46,031 bases of DNA, from contig JACQRJ010000024.1 of the NCBI GenBank assembly GCA_016206505.1, forward strand, positions 1-46,031. Reading direction: 5' to 3'. The position numbers were made by a program, and so were the translations under genes. This DNA is from Candidatus Peregrinibacteria bacterium (GTDB lineage: Bacteria > Patescibacteriota > Gracilibacteria > UBA1369 > LOWO2-01-FULL-3). Under the pieces are notes generated by a model. It searched no databases and was not told where the DNA came from. It saw nothing but the letters and a program-made list of their open reading frames with translations. Of this stretch, positions 38,563 through 46,031 are shown piece by piece (position 1 is the stretch's first letter; each line of letters opens with the position of its first letter).

Positions 38563-40001
38563 AGGCCGAAAAAATTATCGCCCTCTTAAATGAGATTGAA
38601 AAAAAGTTCGAAGTGGAGAACTGGATTGTTGATGATATTCATATTTGGCCACTTATCCGTCTGGATTTGATGATGAATTTGCACTTCAATGAATCGCAAA
38701 ATTTGCAGACAAAAATCAATCTGCTTTTCAAAATACGGCAGGTTTTTGGCATGATGAGAGGCTACGTCAAATATCTTTTCAAATTGCTTCTGGATTATAA
38801 AAAAAACGCCCGTTTACAGCAAGCCGATGCCGTTCTCCTCGGCGACGGAATATCCAGAGTTTTATTGAACGGCAAATGGTACGACCGTTTTTGCGATCCG
38901 CTAAGATATACACTCGAAAAAGAGGGCAAAAAAAGCTTAATGATCGAACCGCTGCATAATTATCTCATTCCGCGCTACAGTCCCTCGCTTTTCATCCAGC
39001 CATCCCTGGATTTTTCATTATTAAAAAATGTTCTCTTCTTTCATAAAAATTTCAAAAATATTCAATTAAACGGCTTCAGCGAATTCGTGGAATTTATCAA
39101 AGCCCGAAAATTAAACATCCCCATTCCCGATGAATCAAGATTGAAAACCATTGTTCTCGCCATCAAATCCTACTCCGAATATTACACAAAAATCCTCAAA
39201 ACCATCAACCCCACACAAGGCTTTGTAGTAAGCTATTACGGCCCCAAAGGACTCGCCTTCAATCTGGCATGTTATCGACTGAAAATTCCTTCGGTCGATG
39301 TTCAGCACGGTGTCGCCGGAGAATTCAATCCCGCATACGGACGCTGGAGCAAAGTTCCACAAAACGGCTACGAAACATTGCCATCGCTTTTCTACTGCTG
39401 GACAAAAGAGGATGCACAAGCGATAGAACGCTGGAATACAAAAGTGCAAAAATGGCACAAGCCGATTTTGAAAGGCAACATGCTTGTCGATTTTTGGAAA
39501 AACAATGCCGTAAATGACAAAAGTGCCGCCTCTGATCTTGAAGATAAAAAAGGCACGGCCAATATTTTGCTCACCCTTTCATCCGTAGAAGATCATAACG
39601 TAGTTCTCCTTTCAAAAATCATGAAAGTCATCAAACAATCGGATAAAGACTTACAATGGTGGATCAGATTGCACCCATGTCTGGCTGACAGAAAAAATGA
39701 AATAGAAAAGATATTTCACAAAGAAGACATAAGAAATATCGAAATTGATCAGGCTACAGATCTCCCGCTTTACGCACTTTTGGGACATATGAATCTCCAT
39801 GTCACATACGTTTCAGCTACCGTCACGGAAGCGCGCATGTTTGGCTTGCACTCAATAGTTACAGGCGAAGATGCTTTGCAATATTTTGCCGATGAAATCA
39901 AAACCGGCTGGGCGATTTATGCCACCACGACCGATGAAATTGAGAAAGCGATCAATAAATTTCTTAAACTTCGATATCATTCTTCGCCGACATCAAATTA
40001 A
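38559..40001 (+). CDS. polysaccharide biosynthesis / GT-B-like protein of unknown function
   Basis: IPSVDVQHGVAGEFNPAYGRWSKVP (QHG motif as in capsule synthesis proteins), WWIRLHPCLADRKNEIEKIF, HVTYVSATVTEARMFGLHSIV. Confidence 0.55.
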   Translation: MKAEKIIALLNEIEKKFEVENWIVDDIHIWPLIRLDLMMNLHFNESQNLQTKINLLFKIRQVFGMMRGYVKYLFKLLLDYKKNARLQQADAVLLGDGISRVLLNGKWYDRFCDPLRYTLEKEGKKSLMIEPLHNYLIPRYSPSLFIQPSLDFSLLKNVLFFHKNFKNIQLNGFSEFVEFIKARKLNIPIPDESRLKTIVLAIKSYSEYYTKILKTINPTQGFVVSYYGPKGLAFNLACYRLKIPSVDVQHGVAGEFNPAYGRWSKVPQNGYETLPSLFYCWTKEDAQAIERWNTKVQKWHKPILKGNMLVDFWKNNAVNDKSAASDLEDKKGTANILLTLSSVEDHNVVLLSKIMKVIKQSDKDLQWWIRLHPCLADRKNEIEKIFHKEDIRNIEIDQATDLPLYALLGHMNLHVTYVSATVTEARMFGLHSIVTGEDALQYFADEIKTGWAIYATTTDEIEKAINKFLKLRYHSSPTSN

Positions 40002-40653
40002 CGCCTGAAACACCTTTATTTTCACTTAAATTCAATACAAACTCTTCGCTCATATTTTTGTCTTTGAAATGAATATTAAATGTAAATTCAAGAGTATGGC
40101 CGTCTTTGATAGCCTGAACATTGAGCATGGAATGCGATTTGCAATATTTTTTAAACAAAGCTTTAAAAGCTTCGTCATCGCCGATTTTTCCATCAAAAAC
40201 AAATGTAAGAATATATCCATAGCGTCTTATTGAAGCAAAATTCATCTTATAAAAAAGATAGAAAAGCCCAATCATAAAAATCACCCCGATTAAAGCGATT
40301 TTATAACTTCCCGTCCCCACGCCAAGGCCGGCGACCAGCGCCAAAAAGATGTAAACCATATCTTTCACATCCTTTATCGGTGTTCTGAAACGTATAATTG
40401 CAAAAGTTCCCAAAAGTGCAAAAGCGCTCACGATATTATTGCCAATAATCATCATTGCGACTGTGGAAACAACCGGTATCAACGCTATAGAGATAACAAA
40501 AGACTGTGAATAAGAAAAACCTCTATGCGTTTGCTTGTAGAACCATGCCAAAGCGGCGCCAAGCAAAGCGCTTAGCAATATATTAAAAACTATCAATTCA
40601 ACGGAAAAATTTGAATGGGCAACATCCGTCAAGGCTTTCATCAATTCCTGCAT
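39964..40653 (-). CDS. DUF4956-family membrane protein
   Basis: N-terminal TM helices, FAIIRFRTPIKDVKDMVYIFLALVAGLGVGTGSY motif; next to a VTC-domain gene. Confidence 0.85.
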   Translation of the reverse strand: MQELMKALTDVAHSNFSVELIVFNILLSALLGAALAWFYKQTHRGFSYSQSFVISIALIPVVSTVAMMIIGNNIVSAFALLGTFAIIRFRTPIKDVKDMVYIFLALVAGLGVGTGSYKIALIGVIFMIGLFYLFYKMNFASIRRYGYILTFVFDGKIGDDEAFKALFKKYCKSHSMLNVQAIKDGHTLEFTFNIHFKDKNMSEEFVLNLSENKGVSGVNLMSAKNDIEV

Positions 40654-40677
40654 ATTTTAAAAGTTAGAAATATAAAA

Positions 40678-41400
40678 CTAAACAAATTGTGGATAAGAGG
40701 CCTCAACGCCTGCGCAATATTTTGAATAAGAATCCGCCTTAAGCCCGTACTTTTGTATAATATCATGCACCCAATTAGGCAAGACGTTATTAAATTTAAC
40801 CTCCATTATGAGCATGTCTTTCAATATCGGACGTGTTTTCTTGGCAAAATCTACATACCCCAAAGAAGTTGCCTGAATGTCATAATCAAATGTGATTCGC
40901 AGCTTATCTTCATTTGTGCCCACCAAAGCACGCCTTTTATAGGCCACGAGTGTATTTGGACGCATATTGAAATATTTTTTTTCAAAAACAAATTCTTCTA
41001 TCACTTCAAGCTCATCATTTGCGAAATGAAACTTCTCAAAATTTCCGGAAATAATCTCGGTAAAATCGCCACTGTCAACTATCAACCTGTCCTTTTTTAC
41101 AACCTGCCCATGTTTTCTTTTAATTTCAAAGAAAAGCCGCTCATCATCATTGCCATAAATTCTGATCCTCAATTTTTTCCTCTTTTCAAAGCCGTCAATC
41201 TTCTCATGATAAGCTCTGAAATCGATACTATCAAAATAAATTGATCTAACTTCATAGTACATTTCGTTATTCTGCAATTGTGCATTTTGATCAAATTTCA
41301 TATGTAGCAATAATGCCGGCACCAGCCTATCGGCGAGTGCCAAAGGAAGCTGATATTTCATTTCAAAACGCTGAAAATGTAATTTCGGATTTTTGTTCAT
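40678..41400 (-). CDS. VTC-domain polyphosphate polymerase
   Basis: RFEMKYQLP, YFDSIDFRAYHEKIDGFEKRKKLRIRIYG, FFEIKRKHGQVVKKDRL, AYKRRALVG, IMEVKFNN; basic/acidic tunnel motifs present. Confidence 0.9.
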   Translation of the reverse strand: MNKNPKLHFQRFEMKYQLPLALADRLVPALLLHMKFDQNAQLQNNEMYYEVRSIYFDSIDFRAYHEKIDGFEKRKKLRIRIYGNDDERLFFEIKRKHGQVVKKDRLIVDSGDFTEIISGNFEKFHFANDELEVIEEFVFEKKYFNMRPNTLVAYKRRALVGTNEDKLRITFDYDIQATSLGYVDFAKKTRPILKDMLIMEVKFNNVLPNWVHDIIQKYGLKADSYSKYCAGVEASYPQFV

Positions 41401-41406
41401 AATATT

Positions 41407-44400
41407 CTATTGCATAGAAAAATGTTTAGGCAAAAAAAGCAGGCCGATCCTTTGATCTGATATATCATCAAGCCAAAAAATGTCTTTTCCAATTTCTTCG
41501 GATACATTGCCGGAATTCCAGACAAAATATCCATCAATATTCGAGTCCAAAATATCAACCTTGCTTAAATCATTATAAATAACGTCAATTGAATCCGAAT
41601 CATCAATATTTCCAAAAAAGACATCATCAATATTATCATCGAAAATAGTTCGCATAACCTTACCGTCAGCCGGACCAAAATGCAGTTTTTTCTGAAATAC
41701 ATTTATGCCAACTTTATTATCCCTTATCACATCATTTGCTATCACGGCATAAGAAAGATCCTTAATTGCCACGCCGATTTTGCATTTTTGAAGCAGATTG
41801 TTGATAATCACCGGCCTGCTCGCCTCTCCCACGCTGATACATTTATCACCCGCGCCATCTATCAGATTATTTCGTATTACGATTTTGCTGCCGGACAAAT
41901 CGATTCCATCGCCGCCATTTTCAAGAAAACGATTATTAGAAATTTTCCCGTCGACAAAATCAAAATCAATCGCATCGGAAGAATTTTTTGAAAAAACAGA
42001 ATTTTTTATTTCGCCGCTTACGTATTTAAAATTCAAAGCATCATCGGCTTTGGCCAGATTAAAGCTCGAATTTTCTACGGAAATATCACCGGCATTATAA
42101 ACATCAAACATTCCGGAAAAAAATATTCCGTTAATATATGCCTCACTGCCGTTTTCAACATTAAAATAATTAAATCGGCTTCCACTCACTTCTTGCCCCG
42201 TCATCGCAAAAACTCCAAAAGGCTCATTTGAATTACTTGAAAAAACACTTATAGGCTGATTTCCATTGCCCAAAGCCATTACTGGAGAATATGAAACAAG
42301 CGAACTGCCCGGAGCAATAGCAATGGAAGTACCGGCTTTTATAAGCAACTTTGTATCATATGGAATAATAATTGTTTCTTGAATTTGCACTTCATCCTTG
42401 AGCACGAGATTACTACCTTCCACTTCAAAAATACCATAGCGCCTTGCCGTTTCTTCGGGACTGAAAAATTTTTCATCCTGAAAAAAGTCTTCACCGTTGC
42501 CGATTACATAAACAATATCTTCACTCGTGCTGAAGGCGCCGGTAACTATATTTTGGACTTCAAACAAAGCTGTCTGAAAACTTGGCACCTTCTGATTGCC
42601 AATGAAATCAACCACAATACGATATTTGGCTGGAATTAAAGACGTTTCCGACCGCTCACTGCTGAAGTCAAAATCGTCGAAAATGGAAGTTAAATTCAAA
42701 GCCGACCCACTGCTTGCAATTCTGATTGATCTTTCTTTGATAAGTTTTCCGGAAAGATCGTAAATTTTTAAATTCAAAAACTGCCCCTTGGGAATGACAT
42801 TATCAAAATTTAAAACAAATTTTGTAAAGCTCAGTTTTGCAAGTGTAATCGGCAAAATCTCAAATTCAATCACACTGCCTTTTCGCAGGATATTTATCCG
42901 GATTTTATTTGAAGATATTTCATATCTGGCCAAATCAATCTGATATGGATAATTTAGGGTGCCGGCATAATAACCGATCAAACTCGATAAGGCTTCCACA
43001 TTATCTGCTGCGAAAGAAGCAGCGTCCGTTATCTCTTCTTGCAGCTTTTGCCATAGCTCAGAATATAAAATTTCCAATCGTTCCTTCCGATCTTCATTTA
43101 TCGGTTCAGGCTTTGGCAAATCCTGACCGCTCTCGAAAATCATTTGATAATTAAAATTACGGCGCAAAAGATCATTGGCAAACTTTTTATAGTCATTCTC
43201 TTTTGGGAAAATATGAATATTGTCTTGCTCCAAAGCTTCTTCCGTAACTGTATTAAAAGCCGCAATTTCATCGATGTCTTTAATGGCAAATGCTCCTTTG
43301 ACAGTCACGGTCACCTCGTTAAAATTTGGGAACATACTGGAAGTCAAGCCAAGTGCCATCGGAAAATCAAAATATTTTGCCAGATCGAGTTCAGAGGTAC
43401 TTTTCTCAAAATTTATATTTTGAGAAATACTGTCTCCTCCCGCATCGATTTTCAAAGCTATAGATGAACCTGCCGCAATAGGTTTTTTAAAGCGAATTAT
43501 CATTTTTTCAACATCCAGAGCCGAAAGTGAAAGTGGATTCAGCTTAATCTGATACCCACCGGATACTTTTGTCATCAGCAACAGAAGATTCCCGCTTCCC
43601 AGCTTGTTTTCAAGCAAATTCAGATTATCGATTACCAGCCTACTGGAGATTCTGGAATTCTCGACTCCTGCATAATTCGCCACGTCCAATTTTTTCAGAC
43701 TCTTATGAAACAAATTCAACATGCTTCCAAGTCCTATGACATTATTTGGATCTTTGATTAATTTATACAAATATCTGTATTTTGCCTGCCTGAAATTCGA
43801 ATCCTGATTTATTTTTGAAAAAAATCTGAATAAATCGCCCACGCCCCCGGTTCTGTTTGCATTGCTTTCAAACAGATCGGTACCATACCGATAAACGATT
43901 TCACCCCCCGGAACGGGATAAATCTTGCCGGTCGATTCACTGTAAATCAAACTTAAATTATCTCCATCAACATCATGAAATGTTAATAATATATCTCTCA
44001 ATGCTTCAAATTTAGCCAGGTATTCAAAATCAAAAAAATCCAGCAATTTTTTTGTGTCAGCATCGGTACGAATAGCTTCTTCCAGTTTATAAAAAACATA
44101 AGCGGCTTTTTGCTTATCAACAAGGCCGTCCTGAATCTCCTGATTACTCATTTCATAGTCAATGAAGGTTCTGTGGCCTGGCACATGGCCTGTTGTTGTA
44201 ATCATCATTCTCAAAAGTGGATCATCAAAAAACTCTCTCTTAACATAAGCAGAATTTGAAAATTCATTATTTTCCAAAGTTTCAGAAGTTTTTGAATCAC
44301 GTAAATAGTAAAGATTGTAATCTCCACCATTTACAGATACCAAAACCAATCTATGTTCGAGCATCATTAAATCAAGCGCCTTACTGAAATAATAATTGAT

Positions 44401-45195
44401 AAGCGCATTGTATTCGCGTTCCGCAAAAAGGATTAATCTAAACTGCTTCTTGCCATCTATGGTTTTGTTATCTTTCAGTTTGATAAAATAAGATTGAAAA
44501 TGACTGTCGGTATCTCCATGTATTCTCAATTTTGCCTTCTGTAAAGGCAAGCCATTATAAGAAAGTTTTATTTTTCTCCAGTCGTTATATTCATATTGCC
44601 TGAATCCCGCTTCAGTGGTTTTTTCCTTAAACAGGTGTATTGCATTCAGATCATTTTGTGACAACTGCAAATCAAATTTATCAAAATCCAAAGTTTCCGA
44701 TTTCAAAGATGTTCCCTCGACCTCAACTGAAGCTTCGATTCTGTCTCCAAACCAGCGCACACCCTCCTGCACCATTTGAAAATTCAGATTATAACGACCT
44801 TTCTGATTTGGAGCTATAAGCAAAAATTTCAATTTAACCTTATCCCCCGCCATAACCATCTTTGGCACTGCTGCGCGATAAAGATAAAAATCAACAGCAT
44901 CCGACTCTGCTCCCAGAAAAAAATTATTGCCCACAAGCCATGGCTTATCGCCGGTATTTTTAAAAGTGAAAGAAACGATCAAAATCTCGCCGCCATTTAG
45001 TTCTTTTGGAATATCCGAATCCACAAACTCCGCATTATAGCCATCCATTGTTGCAGTTTTGATAATCTGCATTGAACCGTCATTTTGCGGATCATTTTGA
45101 AGTGGATCATAAAAAAAACTTGTATATACAAAAATAGCCACTATTCCAACAAATACCATGGTAACAACAAAATAATAAAAACTCTCAAATTTCAT
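41407..45195 (-). CDS. membrane-anchored CotH-kinase-like protein with C-terminal right-handed beta-helix
   Basis: N-terminal TM (FYYFVVTMVFVGIVAIFVYTSFFY), KLRIHGDTDSHFQSYFIKLKDNKTIDGKKQFRLI ... HDVDGDNLSLIYSESTGKIYPV (CotH-like), repeated beta-helix IKNSVFSKNSSDAIDFDFVDGKISNNRFLENGGDGIDL. Confidence 0.8.
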   Translation of the reverse strand: MKFESFYYFVVTMVFVGIVAIFVYTSFFYDPLQNDPQNDGSMQIIKTATMDGYNAEFVDSDIPKELNGGEILIVSFTFKNTGDKPWLVGNNFFLGAESDAVDFYLYRAAVPKMVMAGDKVKLKFLLIAPNQKGRYNLNFQMVQEGVRWFGDRIEASVEVEGTSLKSETLDFDKFDLQLSQNDLNAIHLFKEKTTEAGFRQYEYNDWRKIKLSYNGLPLQKAKLRIHGDTDSHFQSYFIKLKDNKTIDGKKQFRLILFAEREYNALINYYFSKALDLMMLEHRLVLVSVNGGDYNLYYLRDSKTSETLENNEFSNSAYVKREFFDDPLLRMMITTTGHVPGHRTFIDYEMSNQEIQDGLVDKQKAAYVFYKLEEAIRTDADTKKLLDFFDFEYLAKFEALRDILLTFHDVDGDNLSLIYSESTGKIYPVPGGEIVYRYGTDLFESNANRTGGVGDLFRFFSKINQDSNFRQAKYRYLYKLIKDPNNVIGLGSMLNLFHKSLKKLDVANYAGVENSRISSRLVIDNLNLLENKLGSGNLLLLMTKVSGGYQIKLNPLSLSALDVEKMIIRFKKPIAAGSSIALKIDAGGDSISQNINFEKSTSELDLAKYFDFPMALGLTSSMFPNFNEVTVTVKGAFAIKDIDEIAAFNTVTEEALEQDNIHIFPKENDYKKFANDLLRRNFNYQMIFESGQDLPKPEPINEDRKERLEILYSELWQKLQEEITDAASFAADNVEALSSLIGYYAGTLNYPYQIDLARYEISSNKIRINILRKGSVIEFEILPITLAKLSFTKFVLNFDNVIPKGQFLNLKIYDLSGKLIKERSIRIASSGSALNLTSIFDDFDFSSERSETSLIPAKYRIVVDFIGNQKVPSFQTALFEVQNIVTGAFSTSEDIVYVIGNGEDFFQDEKFFSPEETARRYGIFEVEGSNLVLKDEVQIQETIIIPYDTKLLIKAGTSIAIAPGSSLVSYSPVMALGNGNQPISVFSSNSNEPFGVFAMTGQEVSGSRFNYFNVENGSEAYINGIFFSGMFDVYNAGDISVENSSFNLAKADDALNFKYVSGEIKNSVFSKNSSDAIDFDFVDGKISNNRFLENGGDGIDLSGSKIVIRNNLIDGAGDKCISVGEASRPVIINNLLQKCKIGVAIKDLSYAVIANDVIRDNKVGINVFQKKLHFGPADGKVMRTIFDDNIDDVFFGNIDDSDSIDVIYNDLSKVDILDSNIDGYFVWNSGNVSEEIGKDIFWLDDISDQRIGLLFLPKHFSMQ

Positions 45196-45210
45196 AGATG
45201 TCGAAAACGT

Positions 45211-45224
45211 TTAAGAATTCTTAA
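45211..45224. promoter_or_regulatory. 14-bp perfect palindrome ttaagaattcttaa in a divergent intergenic region
   Basis: read directly; lies between divergent starts at 45195 (-) and 45301 (+). Confidence 0.35.
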
Positions 45225-45300
45225 TCTATCTTCCTATATCATATCCATTGTATAAAATACAAAATTTGATCTTTAGACTGCTAAATGCTACCTTTCGCAC

Positions 45301-46031
45301 ATGCAAAACCGCTCAGACATTCCAGTTATCATATTTTGCGGAGGCAAAGGCACCCGCCTCAAGGAAGAAACCGATTTCAAGCCGAAACCGATGGTAAACG
45401 TCGGTGGAATGCCGATTCTTTGGCATATTATGAAAATTTACTCCACTCTGGGCTTTAACAATTTTATCCTCTGTCTGGGCTACAAAAGCGAATATATCAA
45501 AGATTTCTTCCTTAGGCAGAAGCTGCGTGAAAATGACATCTCTTTGAGCCTCAAAAGCGGCCAAATTGATTACCTCACAAATCATTCGGAGGATTGGAAC
45601 ATTACATTTGCAGAAACCGGAGAGGATGCGCTGACCGGAGAACGCCTGCATAAAGTCGCAAAATACATTACGCACGACCGCTTCATGGTCACTTATGGCG
45701 ATGGCGTGGGAGAAATCGACCTTCATCAACTTCTCGATTTCCATGAAAAACAACGCACAATAGGCACGATTACCGGTGTTCATCCCTATTCCAAATGGGG
45801 ACTTGTTGATACCGATGAAAAGAACCTTATTCAGCTATTTAGACAAAAACCAAAGCTAAACGAATATGTAAATGGCGGGTTTATGGTCTTTGAAAAAGCC
45901 GCCCTGGGGCTTCTAAGAGAAAACACTATTATTGAAGATATGTTCGATAAACTCGTCGCCCAAAAACAGCTTTCACTTTATCGCCATGAGGGTTTTTGGC
46001 ATGCAATGGATACGTATCAGGACGTGGAGAC
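45301..46031 (+). CDS. rfbF: glucose-1-phosphate cytidylyltransferase (RfbF-like), truncated by window end
   Basis: manual translation MQNRSDIPVIIFCGGKGTRLKEETDFKPKPMVNVGGMPILWHIMKIYSTLGFNNFILCLGYK ... GFWHAMDTYQDVE; absent from the ORF track because no stop falls inside the window. Confidence 0.93.
   Translation, partial: MQNRSDIPVIIFCGGKGTRLKEETDFKPKPMVNVGGMPILWHIMKIYSTLGFNNFILCLGYKSEYIKDFFLRQKLRENDISLSLKSGQIDYLTNHSEDWNITFAETGEDALTGERLHKVAKYITHDRFMVTYGDGVGEIDLHQLLDFHEKQRTIGTITGVHPYSKWGLVDTDEKNLIQLFRQKPKLNEYVNGGFMVFEKAALGLLRENTIIEDMFDKLVAQKQLSLYRHEGFWHAMDTYQDVE

Overview
The window is a long surface-polysaccharide / nonulosonic-acid (legionaminic-like) biosynthesis locus from a bacterium I cannot name. 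It uses TGA as a stop, so it is not a UGA-recoding lineage. The left edge has a UPF0175/DUF3368-type toxin-antitoxin pair. Next come a WbpA/WbpB/WbpD/WbpE-like UDP-GlcNAc3NAcA block, an HNH protein and an FAD oxidoreductase. Two N-acetyl-sugar amidotransferase trios (WbpG/HisH/HisF-like, in mirrored gene order) bracket the Leg/Neu genes. These include a NeuA-NeuB fusion, a CBS-pair + SDR fusion, two NeuC-like, one NeuD-like and two DegT-like genes, a PIG-L deacetylase and a CapD/LegB-like dehydratase. After these come Gfo/Idh/MocA oxidoreductases, a flippase broken by one in-frame TAA, glycosyl- and methyltransferases, a DUF4956 / VTC polyphosphate polymerase / CotH-like + beta-helix cassette, and a truncated glucose-1-phosphate cytidylyltransferase. 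The most unusual signal is a family of long palindromic elements. Two are about 120 bp and intact, one is rearranged. They sit inside protein-coding genes, are all read in the same frame, and encode a recurrent peptide (KVPSTxLSEKxD...STLRSxFSCRLVSGTF). The two intact copies differ from each other by paired, compensatory changes in the stems, resembling Rickettsia palindromic elements (RPE).
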